Positions 11,777 to 22,497 are shown, counted from the stretch's first letter. The stretch: 64,000 nucleotides of DNA from Neoceratodus forsteri (GCA_016271365.2 CM057452.1:825994001-826058000), one strand, 5' to 3'. Translations and numbers: made by a program. The notes: generated by a model from the sequence alone, not told the origin.

Positions 11777-12100
11777 TTGAAATTCAAGAAGCCATAACTC
11801 ACTCAATAGTTGTACTCAAAGGACAATCTATATATCAAAAGAAAGGTCTTAATGAGTACTACAATACTAATGCACAACCCCCCCACCAAAAAATTTTCCA
11901 TTGGATAACATTGCAACTTCAAGAAGTTGTAACTCCTTTAATATTTGAACTAAATGGACAATCTATACATCAAAACAAAGGTCTACAAGAATAACAGAAC
12001 CCTCCCTCCCCCCAAAAAACATTTAGGGACAATATAAAAAAGCATAAAAATAACAAATATAAATTCCTATAGGATAACATTGGAACTTTAAGAAACCATA
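11777..12100. repeat. Two to three copies of a ~135-170-bp tandem unit
   Basis: The phrase AACTTCAAGAAG..GTAACTC, followed by a GGACAATCTATA segment, ATCAAAA and AAAGGTCT, occurs at 11,777 and 11,912. A third, short copy starts near 12,085 (AACTTTAAGAAACCATA). The units differ by indels in their C-rich middle. The block directly follows the 104-bp array. Confidence 0.6.
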
Positions 12101-12930
12101 CAATGAAGGAAAGAAATTGCTGTTAAGGAGAAATGGAAGGGCTCTGCGTTTCCACAGCAACATAGATGTATGCATCTATGGAGGCATGGCAGTGCAGGCA
12201 AATGAGGATACAATTATACTATTTCAAAAAGTAAGGAAATTCATTGCAAAAAAACTTTGTTAATGCACTATTTAGGGTTAAAGTAACAAAAGCGGGTAAA
12301 TATGGCATTAGGATTTCCAAACCTAACACCCCACCCCCACCCTGCCGGCAGTTACAGGAAACCCCTTTTTGGGTTCACCTCTCTTGCATCTTCACAAATC
12401 AGTTGTGGGGTGTGACTTGGAGTGATCAACCCTAATGTTCACCCCATTCTCATATGCTGTACACATCTCAGCTTATTAACTGATGGACTGTGGTGAGCAT
12501 TGTGGTTGATAACCCCAAGGCACACCCCATGCCTGATTTTCAAAAACACAAGATAGGTATACCTTAAAGGTTTTTCCTGGTGGGGTGTACAGTTTATTTC
12601 TATTTATTTCTATTTAGTGGTTGTATGCATTTAAAATACTTGTAAACAACTACAGATGTCTTTAAAAATCTTTTTTCCTTGAAATCCCTTTTCTTCATAC
12701 TTAGCTTTCACTATATGAGTGATACCGAATTAAGTGAAATTGATGTCATTAGCTTAAGTAAGAGTGGCTTCAGTACTTCTAGATCAATTGATAAAGACAT
12801 GATTTAAATATTTGCTCTTTTTTCATGAAGTATGTGTCAATTTTATTGACATCTATAAGTATGTAATTGATTCTGCATTATCTCTAATTGCTTTTTGCAC
12901 ATGGTGATTCACTTTATATATGTGTTTGTT
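12101..12930. other. No gene; contains another copy of the TAGGGTT/AACCCTA family
   Basis: Nothing coding was recognised. At 12,495-12,540 the text GTGAGCATTGTGGTTGATAA, then CCCCAAGGCACACCCCA, parallels GTGAGCATTAGGGTTGACAA, then CCCCAAGGAAGACCCCA, at 60,549-60,590. At 12,305-12,345 an ATTAGGATTTCCAAACCTAA segment parallels the palindrome at 60,663. Both point to the same dispersed repeat family. Confidence 0.4.
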
Positions 12931-12939
12931 ACATTGTTT

Positions 12940-12990
12940 TACTATTTCTGATGAAGCCAGGCATTCTGCTTGGCGAAACGTAAGATGGTA
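12940..12990 (+). ncRNA. Hammerhead-ribozyme-like fold
   Basis: The core words CTGATGA (12,948-12,954) and GAAA (12,975-12,978) are joined by a 7-bp stem II (GCCAGGC 12,956-12,962 with GCTTGGC 12,968-12,974, one G-U) and a 5-base loop. The flanks TACTATTT (12,940-12,947) and AGATGGTA (12,983-12,990) pair over 8 bp (two G-U), as stem I should. Only ACGT (12,978-12,981) is available for stem III, so activity would need dimer pairing, with cleavage expected after A12,982. One extra A follows CTGATGA compared with the textbook core. Such motifs are known in Penelope-like elements and amphibian repeats. Activity is not shown. Confidence 0.5.
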
Positions 12991-13109
12991 TTTTTTACCC
13001 CTCACCATTATGGTGTTTAGCCTAGTATTTTACACACTGTTATAATTAATAAAGCAACAATTTTGTACTTTAAAACTGCTCTAGCTGGGTGCTTATTTTT
13101 TTGCTTTTG
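12991..13109. other. 3' flank of the hammerhead-like repeat
   Basis: AT-rich tail with an ATTAATAAAGC segment (13,046 onward) and a pyrimidine-rich end before CR1 begins. It probably belongs to the same repeat as the ribozyme-like fold; I could not identify the full element. Confidence 0.35.
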
Positions 13110-14232
13110 TATTACCACCTTCTTCCCCACCCAATTAAGTTTCTTAATCAGCCTCCTGTGAGGTACAGTGTCAAAGGCCTTACTGTTGTCCAGATAGGCC
13201 ACATCCATTGCTCTGCTCTGATCCACCTCCCTAGTTACCCAGTCAAAGAAATGCATGAGATCTATTTGACATAACCTTCCCCCTGTCAAGTTGTGCTGCC
13301 AGTGGTCCTGCAGCCCATTTGTCTCCAGATACTCCATTAGTCTGTCCTTCAGCAGGGTCTTCATTAATTTCCCCACTACTGATGTGATACTGAGAGATCT
13401 GTAATTACTAGCCTCCTCCCTGCTTCCGCTTGTATGCAAAGAGACCACATTGGCTCTCTTCCAGTCCTCTGGTACCACCTCATCTCCAATGAGGTACTGG
13501 ACAGTGTGGTCAGAAGGGCAGATACTGTAGCACTTTGCTCAGTTCTTTTAGTACCCTTGGGTGGATCTCATCTGACCCCATTGCCTTATTTTCCTTTAGG
13601 GTTTCCAATCCCCAGAGGATTCTGTCTTCTGAAAATGGACTTATGCCCACTCCCCCCCTAGTGCCTGATAATGCATGTCGGTTCATCCCTTCCCCCCCTC
13701 TACTATGAAGATCAATCAGATCTATTTTTTAACCCTTAGGTTGCCGATAGAATTAGAACGTATAGGAATTCTGGACTGATGTATCAGACCCTGGCACAGC
13801 AAGGGTTAAAATTTAAGCTTTTTCTTGGTCATCCTCTACACAGCCCCCCAGTCTTCTGATTCTCACTATACAATCCTTTGCCCTCTTCCTTTTGCTCATG
13901 TACCTGAAGAAAGTCTTATCCTTTTTTTGACCTCCTGGGTGATCCTCTCCTCTGTTTTGGCCTTTGCTGTCCTTACCTTCATTCCAGTCTCCTTTTGCTT
14001 ATCTAGATATACATATCTGTCCCCTTAATTTGGGACTCCTTGCACTTCCTAAAAGTTGTTTTTTTTTTCTCCCTTACCACCTTAACTGCCTCCTTTGAAA
14101 ACCATAGTGGCCTCTTTCTCCTCTTACAGTAGCCTTCCTTATTTTCTTCAAACAGCTTGCTGTCACATTGTTATTACCTCCTTTATCCTTTTTCATTGTG
14201 TTTCCACCCCCCTCCCTGGCTGACCCACCTTC
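13110..14232 (-). mobile_element. CR1 relic, minus strand (linker and N-terminal RT)
   Basis: Read on the minus strand from 14,232 down, the linker between endonuclease and RT comes first (ending near 13,830), then the 13,729-13,809 MITE, then RT. RT contains HPRVLKELSK, VPEDWKRANVVSLHTSGSRE (~13,470), ITSVVGKLMKTLL, VDQSRAMDVAYLD and KAFDTVPHRRLIKKLN. The copy stops there (~13,120). It therefore lacks its 3' half, unlike normal 5'-truncated CR1s, and was cut by later rearrangement or by a neighbouring repeat. A frame of 153 codons stays open (13,017-13,478). Confidence 0.85.
13729..13809. mobile_element. 81-bp piggyBac-type MITE with TTAA ends
   Basis: The ends are TTAACCCTTAGGTTGCC (13,729) and, inverted, TTAACCCTTGCTGTGCC (from 13,809). 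They share TTAACCCTT and TGCC with two or three differences. piggyBac elements insert at TTAA and have terminal CCC/GGG, which fits. The element sits inside a CR1 relic and interrupts the linker region, so it inserted after the CR1. It is far too short to encode anything. Confidence 0.75.
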
Positions 14233-14564
14233 AAGGTATTTACTAGGTAGGTAAAAGTTTATTGCTTGGTCATTGACCTTTACAATTAAAATAATCATGC
14301 TTACATTTATTTACAAAAAAAAAAATAATTTATTTACAAAAAAACTTTAAAACATATTTTTTTATAATAGAATCCCTTCCAAAATTTCCACCACATTCTT
14401 TAAATATATATAATTTAAATACATAATTTAACAGATACATATGTTCATGAACTATCAATTGTGCACAACTTAATAATAACAGATGCTGAATATCATTTAC
14501 TATAGTGATATCGCACTGTCATTATTTCATCTACCATTTTGTTTAAATCAAAAAAGGCATCAAT

Positions 14565-15169
14565 TTATACATTTTTTTCTGCTGCTTCTTTAGCTTTAAT
14601 CCTCCTTCGAATATTTACAATATTTACCAAATATCTTGCAGTGAATTTAATAATTATTTCGTCATTTGTTGTAAACAATACTTTCAATAGAAGATCCTGG
14701 TCATCAGATAAAACAGTTTTACAGATTGGTGTAATCCATTTATATGTAGGCTTTTTATACCATTGACAGTGAAAAATAACATGTTTTATATTTTCATAAC
14801 TTGTTTTTGTGCAGGAACACAGTTTGGCATCTCTCTGTTTCTCCCCCCTATGTCTTGCATCTATAATATTACTGGAAAACAATTCTAACTTGTATATTGT
14901 ATACAAGTTCCTTTGATTTTAGTCAGTAAGAATTACATAATGATATCTAAAAAAAAATGATTGACATCATTTGTTCTAAACCAGGGAGAGATTCTTAACT
15001 TAGAAATGTTTTCCAAGTCCTTAAGATTATAAAAATCCAGTAATCTGGTAGTGATATAGAGTTGATAACTAAGACTTATTGTAATACTTTTCTCCACATT
15101 TTTCCTGAGAGATTCCAAACCAATGTCCTGCAAAATTTTATGTACAGAGTTTAACCACCCTGATTTCAA
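14565..15169 (-). pseudogene. C-terminal domain of the I/Vingi-like ORF2, frameshifted
   Basis: Two minus-strand frames (15,169-14,933 and 14,906-14,565) continue the RT protein after a stop. The second contains CSCTKTSYENIKHVIFHC, a cysteine/histidine knuckle of the kind found at the C-terminus of I-, L1- and Tx1-type ORF2 proteins and thought to bind RNA or DNA. At least one frameshift (~14,910-14,930) separates it from the upstream part. Confidence 0.7.
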
Positions 15170-15188
15170 ATGACCAAGGTTTAACCAG

Positions 15189-16736
15189 TTATGTTTTCCC
15201 TTCAGACAACAGTAAGTTAGTCTGAGTTTTATGATGTTGAATTTTTATCCAGTAATTAACTTTCCTAGCTGCAAAGTATGCACCTAGAGACACTAGTCCT
15301 AACTCTGCCCTTATAATACACATAGGAACAGACTTTCCTAATCCCAAACTTAAACGAAATACTTTATTTATTGGAATTCCAATTTTATTTACATCTCTTG
15401 GTTGCCAGATTTCCCCATTGAATAATGCATGTGAATTGTACTTCACCTCAATAGCTTTAAGGAGGGGTTTTATTGAGTTCCCTCCATAATTTTTGTTAAA
15501 CCTGTGTAATGAATTTGCTGTTTTTTTAAGATTGGGAGGCAGCTTACCTGTATGTTTTACCCATTTCCCATCATCAGAAAGTTGAAGGCCTAAATATGTA
15601 TATTCTTTGACTTTGTGCAATATTTTCCCAATCTTCCATTTAAATGAATAGTTTTTGACTCCAAAGGATAAGACTTGACTTTCTGAGTCATTAATTTGTA
15701 AATCATATTCTTTCGAGAAATTATCCAAAATATTCAATTTGGCTTGTAGGCCTGATAAAGTTAGTGAAAATAACACCAGATCATCTGCATAAGCAAGAGA
15801 TGCACAATTTTGCCCTAAGATTTTTGGAGAGTCCATTTCTGAATTCTCCAATTTATTCAGCAGTACATCGATATAGACGCAAAACAAGGTTGGTGCCAAA
15901 ACACAACCCTGTTTGACACCCCTATTTGGCGGAAAAGGGGCAGATAGTTGTCCTGCTCTACCAATTTTCACTTGTGCCCAAGTATGGGAGTAGAGTTCTC
16001 TAATAATGGCAATTAACCTTTGTGAAATTCCTTTTTTTGTCATTATTTCCCATAACATATTATGGGATATAGTATCAAAAGTGGTACTGAAATCTATGAA
16101 AGCCGCATAAAGTTTTTGTTTCCGTAATATAACATATTTTTCAAACAAATGCCAGATCACAAAAGAGTTATCAATGGTTGAATAACCTGGTTGAAATCCT
16201 GCTTGGGCCTCTGATAAATCACCCATATTAGACATCTGGTCTCTTAACCGGCTTAAAATCAGTCTGGCAAAGATTTTGCCCAAGTGGTCTAAAAGAGAGA
16301 TTGGTCTATACATTACTGGATCAGACCTGTTACCTTTTTTGTATATTGAAATTATTATTGCGCCTTTCCAAGATACTGGTAGATGTAATTCTCTATCACA
16401 AACATTGAATAATACTGTAAGAAGCTTAGCCCATGTTGCTGGGGACTTTAAATAAACCTCAGAGGGGATTTGATCTGGCCCTGAAGCTTTAATCAGTTTT
16501 AACAATACAATTGCCTGAAAAACCATCTCAAAATTGAAAGGGACAAATTGATTTGCATCATAATTTAAAGTTATCTGAAAATCGTCACACACCTTACTAT
16601 AACATTTTTTTGAATAATATAGAGTCCAAGACTCCAATGTAATGTATGTGTCAATTTTAAATTTAACTTTATTTGAACCCTTTGCTACTAGGAGCCAAAA
16701 TGATTTATAATCTTTTTGATTTATGAGCCTTAACAT
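15189..16736 (-). pseudogene. Reverse transcriptase of the I/Vingi-like LINE, 515-codon open frame
   Basis: This is the longest open frame in the window. Its motifs are intact: MYRPISLLDHLGKIFARLIL, AQAGFQPGYSTIDNSFVIWH, motif A with FIDFSTTFDTISH, NRGVKQGCVLAPTLFCVYID, and the catalytic LAYADDLVLFSL (plus ~15,775-15,800). A thumb region follows (EYTYLGLQLSDDGKW, then AIEVKYNSHALFNGEIW). The first methionine is internal to the element's ORF2; the natural N-terminus is the endonuclease upstream, cut off by stops around 16,740-16,810. The catalytic residues are present, so this copy decayed recently compared with its neighbours. Confidence 0.88.
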
Positions 16737-16811
16737 TTCTTGCCATTGCTTCTGTTGATAGGCATTCTTTATATTGAGTAAGAAGGCTGTATATTTTTCT
16801 CTATGTTTATT

Positions 16812-17932
16812 TCAATCTTTGAAAGTGAGACCTTTATTTTGTGTCTTAACACCTCTTAAGATGTTATTAAGTATCTTTTTTTCTTTTCGACAATCTTTAT
16901 CAAACCAAGTTTTTGCTACTATGTCCCATCTGAATTGTTTTGTATATGGCTTATTTAATAATAATCTAATTTCTTCCAGACATTGAGTAACATGCTGAAT
17001 AATAGTTTCACTATCATAAATATGTTTTAATGCATTATCCAATCTATCTATTATTAAATTATGAATCTGATCAGCTACTACATCATTCCATATGATTTTA
17101 TTATGGCGTATCTCTACAGTCTGTGGTTGAAAGAGATTTTCATCAGAGCCATAAATTAACTGTTTAGAGAATAACAATAATGGAAAATGATCACTGTCCA
17201 CTTTATCTGTAATTATTAAGGTTTCCCACAGTGACACGTCCCCATTCCAAAAAATAATCAATTAGGGATGGCCCTCTCACTGAAAAATGGGAATAGTTAC
17301 CCATTTTGTCACCTGATAGGCGGCCATTTAATGGTACTAAATTGAATATATCTAGAATCTTAATTAGATTCCTTCCCATCCTATTAGTTCTTGTATCCTT
17401 TGAACTCCTCACATGAGTAATAGACTCTTTATAAACCCAGTTATGGTACTCACTATCAGTGGAACCATCATAGCTGCCTATTCTGGCATTGAAATCACCA
17501 CAAAGTAAGAGTTCCTCAAAGTCAGATAGTACCCAGCTTTTATGAAGCATATCTTCTAATTGATCCCATATAGAGTGATCATAATATTTTGAATTTGAGG
17601 GAGGAATATAAACATTTTCTAAACAGAATGAAAAGCTTTTCTTCTTAACTTGTATAAACAAAATGTTTTTATTAGAGCATATAAATTTTACTTGTGTTTT
17701 CCTCTATTTTAATCCAAGTGATTAACCCACCTGCTAATCTTCCTTTACTTGTTTTTTTTTTTTTTTTTTTTTTCCCGCTTGAGTGGAACATACTGTAACC
17801 ATTCAGGAAGATGTCTGAATTTTTACAGTGCCATGTTTCCTGAAGACAGATTATGTCAAAATTTAAAATAAAATCCATCCACTCGCTATCTGCTAATTTA
17901 TTTGTTAGACTGGAAATATTCCATGACACCAA
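16812..17932 (-). pseudogene. AP endonuclease and linker of the I/Vingi-like LINE, broken into three frames
   Basis: The first piece (17,932-17,672) starts MVSWNISSLTNKL and has DIICLQETW, the endonuclease E-motif. It also holds a lysine run where the DNA has about 19 A (plus 17,753-17,773), a likely slippage site. The second (17,661-17,203) has LLCGDFNARIG and SLIDYFL. The third (17,261-16,812) has DSDHFPLLL and the linker to RT. The breaks are short, so the original frame is easy to follow. The domain would nick target DNA to prime reverse transcription. Confidence 0.85.
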
Positions 17933-18032
17933 CCCTAACTTTTTGTTAGAATTCCATCCAGAAGATTGATCTGGTTTATGCAGGCAATCATCACAAGATG
18001 CTAATTCTTGAAATTTGTTAGATGTTACTATG

Positions 18033-20464
18033 TTATGTTATTGCTGAAATTTGTGTTTCTATAGTTGACCCATTTTCCAAACTTTTATTATTTCCCTGAG
18101 AAACATTTCTAACAACATTTATTGAATTTTCATCATCACCCATCACTAAATATAACCCCAAAGAGTCCAACAAAGCCAAGTTATTAACTAATTTGTTATA
18201 TAAATGTATTTGTTTGACTGTTAGGATAATTGTATCACAATGTGAGTCTCCTCTCTTCCTTGTTACCTGTAACGTTTTGAAATCCTCCATTGGGACTTGT
18301 AGTATTTGCACCAATAAGTCTTTTACTAACCTTTCCAGCTTTATATCATTCTCATTCTTAATCCTTTCTATACCATACAGTTGCAATAGCTTTGGATAAT
18401 TTCCTTTCTGATGCCTTTTGAGATATGTTAATGTTAGGAACATTTTCAGTTTCCCCTAATATTATGTGTATACCTGCCCTGTCCAGTAATAAGGCCTTCT
18501 CCATAATCATGTCTGCTAGTTCTTTTGATTCTAATAAGGCCTCTACATGGCCAAGTCTAGACTCAGATTGCCATTTTCTCACTTCCAGGATTCTAATGAC
18601 ATTCTCTGGTATCTTTAATATATGAGAGAAAAGATTAATCAGAATGTTTTATAACTTGAAATCCGTAACTTTTGAGGAAACATTTAGTCCAAAAATGGAA
18701 ATTAGAGCTGGGTGTGATCTGTTTTTTGGTTTTATTTTATTCAACACATCTCTATTTATATAAGTCAGCATATATCCCATCTTTTTCAAGGATTCCCTGT
18801 TGATCCAAATTTGACTCGCTATCCTCAGAGCCTTACAGAAAATAAATAAGCAAGCCACTCCCTCACAATCTTTATCCGCCCATAGCTGAATAATATCCAC
18901 ATACCCAATATCAGCACCAGTTGCTACCCTGAACAGGTTCACAATCTTTTCCCTTAGTATCACATATAACCAGTTGGCACCAATTTGGAAACTATACAAA
19001 TGCAATATGGCACAATCAATAATGTTTGTAGCTGAGTTGCTGGCTGACTTGTTTACTGAGGAAGTAGTTGACAATTGAACTGTGACACCTCTATCTTTTA
19101 TGTCCCCTTCAATTACTGCTTCTGTTGACCTGTTAGGAATTTCCCATTCCACCTCTTCGCCCCCAAACTGATTTACTTTTAGTCCAGGTTCCTTCAATTG
19201 GGTTTTAATACTCCCTGGGGTAGTACAATCATTATGTGTATTAGGACACAATTGATTCTGATTAGAGTTTGAAAATGCATGTTCTATTTGTGCTTTATTT
19301 TCCTTAGTTACAAGACAGTGTTGCAAATCCACTTGTAGTAAAGTTTTGTCAGAAACACTATCCATTATTGATAAAACTCCCTTTTTTTTCTAATTCTGTT
19401 TTCTTAACTATCTTTTCCTTGAATTTCTCCTTTCTTTTCTTCCTTTCTTTCTTAATTCGTTTGAGTACTGGAGTTTCAGGGAAAATAATGGAAGGGAAAT
19501 CTGGTCTTATTTGCTCTTTAACTGCCTCCTGATTGTCTAAATTATCTATAACTAAGGAAGGAGAACCCTCCTGAGGGATGATTTTATTCAGTTGCTGCAA
19601 CACCTCATCCAGTCTACTTCCATTGATAGCTATGTTTTCTTTAATTGTATCTAGTTCAAATTTAAGATTGATTAGCTGGTCTATAATCATCATGTGCGCA
19701 ATATGTGGATTTTGGACATATGTCTTTAATTCTTCATTAAGGACAAATGGATAGGTAGTGTTAGAGTTATCTATATAATCTTTTTGTATCTGAAAAGGTT
19801 GCCTTAATTATTTAGGGGTTATGAATTGTTTGAGACCATTTATAGTATCCTGCAATTCACTGGCAATATTTCTCAGGTCTCTATGCCATGAGGGTTTGGG
19901 ATTCGATTCAAAAAAATAATCAGGAGAGAATTCCAGTGAGTTACATGTACTTGAATTTTCCTTCTGGCTCATATTCCTGGAAGCCTCCAATGTTATATGC
20001 AGCTCTGTCTCTATTGTTTCTTTTAAAACATCAGAGCTTAAAATGGTATCAACTTTTACTAATCTTTCTATCTTATCAAAGTCATCCGCTACTGCTTGTA
20101 AACATGTATCCCCCAGTTCTTTGTGTTCCTTAGCTTTATTATCTTTACTAGAGCTCTCAGGATTATTGGCCTGATTAATGTATGCCTTATTGGCAATTAA
20201 CTCAAGGCCAGTCATGTCATTAGGTGTCAAATGAGCAGAATGTTGTTCCCTTCCAACAAAATGATCTTTGATTTTTGTCTGTTTTGTCTTATTTGCTGTA
20301 ATACTTCCCTCTGAAATTTTATCCTCTATATCCACCTTTAATTTAGAAATCCTGGTCCTATTATTCGAAATTTCCAGTGACTGATTTCCTTCCCTTTTAA
20401 CTGTGGGAATAGTTTTACTCTTTAAATTCATTAATTTCTTTGATTTCCTGCACTTTTGATTCAT
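18033..20464 (-). pseudogene. Probable ORF1 of the I/Vingi-like LINE, five fragments
   Basis: Consecutive minus-strand frames (20,464-19,808; 19,693-19,358; 19,365-18,649; 18,582-18,358; 18,443-18,033) together cover about 800 codons just upstream of the endonuclease, where ORF1 is expected. The N-terminal part is lysine/serine rich, and a KKERKKRKEKFKEK stretch is strongly basic. A middle piece has a folded-looking region (NLFRVATGADIGYVDIIQLW). I do not recognise a named domain; nucleic-acid binding is assumed from position and charge. Confidence 0.55.
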
Positions 20465-20696
20465 TACTTGTGCTTAGGTAGGGGTACTACTTCTAATAAA
20501 ACTATCCAGGATGCTAATACTTTCTCTAAAGTCATTACCTACATCTACATCAAAACACATAGATGGTTCTAAATCTATGGGAGAATTTACAGGAGAGTGA
20601 CCAGGTCTATGATCAGACTCCAAAATAATATTTAAGTCAGTACCCTTAAGTCGTCCATTTCCCCTTCTTTGTCATCTGGTTTGGACCATGATCTTT

Positions 20697-21249
20697 AAAA
20701 CACATTTTCTGGAGCTGGAAGGACACTACTTTCTTCAACTGCGAGCTGTGTGAAAAATTCTGTATTGCACTTGATATCTGCAACAAACGTGCACTTTTGC
20801 TTAATTCTGTGGGAGGTGAAACTAACCACCCTTGGTAATTGCTTTTTATTCACATTTATTTAGTGTTTAACCAAGAAGGGGCTTGTAAACTCTGTTTATC
20901 TTGTTAGTAACTCAGAAGGATTTAAATACTGCATTTAGGTAGGTCCTTGGAGGTAGCTAGATTGTCTACTAGGATTTGCTGACAGTTAAACTATTTTTAA
21001 ATGAATTACAGTTGGCTGAGGAGTTGAAAAGAAACTTGCAAACTCTGCTTATCTTGGAAGTAACCTCATAAGTGTTTGAATACTGCATTCTGGTTGTCCC
21101 TTGGGGTAGCTGGATTGACTACTAGGATTTTGGGACAGAAACTATTTTTAAATAATTTACTGGTGCGTAGGAGTTTGTGATAGTTAAACTCTTTTTAACA
21201 GAGTTACTGGGGTTAAGGAGTGGTCACAGAAAAACCTGCAGTGTGAATT
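20697..21249 (+). promoter_or_regulatory. CR1-B 5' region, repeat block 1
   Basis: This ~550-base block is repeated at 21,416-21,970. Within it, a shorter unit of roughly 160-170 bases also occurs twice (CTTGTAAACTCTGTTTATCT at ~20,882 and CTTGCAAACTCTGCTTATCT at ~21,036). Each is followed by an AATACTGCATT segment and a GATTGTCTACTAGGATTT-like segment. Tandem repeats at the 5' end of LINEs commonly act as promoter monomers; that role is inferred here. The minus-strand LINE also ends at 20,697, so ownership by CR1-B rests on the orientation of the ORFs to the right. Confidence 0.55.
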
Positions 21250-21415
21250 GAAACACAGACAGCCTTAGGGGGCAGGACATTGTTTTCAGACCAAACAGGT
21301 TATATTGGAACAGGAAGGGTTACATATAACAATTGGCAACAAATTGCCCTGGGTGGAGATATCCAGACTAGATCAGATTACTATAAGTACTGCTGGCTGC
21401 AATTTTCAAAAACAC
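21250..21415. other. Unique spacer between the two 5' blocks
   Basis: About 165 bases between the two long repeat copies. It starts TTGAAACACAGACAGCCTT and has no counterpart after copy 2 beyond a few bases. A short ACAGACAG / AAGACAGTC similarity at both copy ends suggests the original monomer was ~720 bases and the second was truncated on its right. Confidence 0.45.
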
Positions 21416-21970
21416 AAAACACATTTTCTGGAGCTGGAAGGACACTACTTTCTTCAACTGTGAGCTGTGTGAGAAATTTTGTATTGCACTTGATATCTGC
21501 AACAAACGTGCACTTTTGCTTAATTCTGTGGGAGGTGAAACTAACCACCCTTGGTAATTGCTTTTTATTCACATTTATTTAGTGTTTAACCAAGAAGGGG
21601 CTTGTAAACTCTGTTTATCTTGTTAGTAACTTCAGAAGGATTTAAATACTGCATTTGGGTAGGTCCTTGGAGGTAGCTAGATTGTCTACTAGGATTTGCT
21701 GACAGTTAAACTATTTTTAAATGAATTACAGTTGGCTGAGGAGTTGAAAAAGAAACTTGCAAACTCTGCTTATCTTGGAAGTAACCTCATAAGTGTTTGA
21801 ATACTGCATTCTGGTTGTCCCTTGGGGGTAGCTGGATTGACTACTAGGATTTTGGGACAGAAACTATTTTTAAAATAATTTACTGATGCGTAGGAGTTTG
21901 TGATAGTTAAACTCTTTTTAACAGAGTTACTGGGGTTAAGGAGTGGTCACAGAAAATCCTGCAGTGTGAA
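21416..21970 (+). promoter_or_regulatory. CR1-B 5' region, repeat block 2
   Basis: The second copy lies about 719 bases downstream of the first and differs by only scattered substitutions and one-base indels (for example AACCTCATAAG shared, CTTGGGG versus CTTGGGGG). Such similarity means either a recent duplication or conversion between copies. It leads into a single-copy 5' UTR (21,971-22,497). Confidence 0.6.
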
Positions 21971-22497
21971 ACAGGAAAAGACAGTCTTTCAAGCGAGGGT
22001 GGTGGATCTAGGTTTACGTTTGTTTGTTACAATTCATAAGATTTTCAGTGCAGGAAGAGTTTAAAGCACAGCTGACTTATTTTGGGGCTGACAGCTCTCG
22101 GAGCACAAACCACCAGGCCTGTTTTGGGGCTGGGAAGGTTTCCTGTGTCTCTGACTTGGATGTGTGATTTTCTCTGTTTGATTAGCAGGGTATTCTATCA
22201 AATTGTTGTGTAGGGCATCTTGCTGGCAGGAAGGCACTCATTGCAGCAGTGGGTCAGAGCTTTTAGCTGATTGTTTTGCGAGGGCACAGTTTAGGCCCAA
22301 CACCTTCCACCCTCACCCCACCCACCCTGGAAATAGTTCCTTTATACCTGGGGCTCTGACATCATTTCCTCAAGAGTGCAAGGTGCATGTCACTGTCATA
22401 TCCTCTCTAGCACACTGCACTGACAATATAAGCATACACATTGTATATTATAAATATATATTGCTATATTACAAACTAATCACACACACAAAAAAAA
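21971..22497 (+). other. CR1-B 5' UTR, single-copy part
   Basis: Leader between the tandem blocks and ORF1. It contains CACCCTCACCCCACCCACC and a short TATATTATAAATATATA segment, and ends in AAAAAAAAATG at the ORF1 start (ATG at 22,498). No separate gene was seen. Confidence 0.5.

Larger units (their letters stand above)
14233..20696 (-). mobile_element. I/Vingi-like non-LTR retrotransposon, near full length, minus strand
   Basis: On the minus strand there is an ORF1-like region (20,464 to ~18,033), an AP endonuclease (17,932 to ~16,812), a reverse transcriptase (16,736-15,189) and a C-terminal cysteine/histidine region (to 14,565). An AT-rich 3' UTR follows, with AATAAA and TTTACAAAA runs ending near 14,233. 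The RT sequence (GFQPGYSTIDNSF, RGVKQGCVLAPTLF, LAYADDLVLF) is closest in style to I-group/Vingi/Ingi elements of vertebrates. That clade name is from memory of motif style. It abuts CR1-B at ~20,696. Confidence 0.8.
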
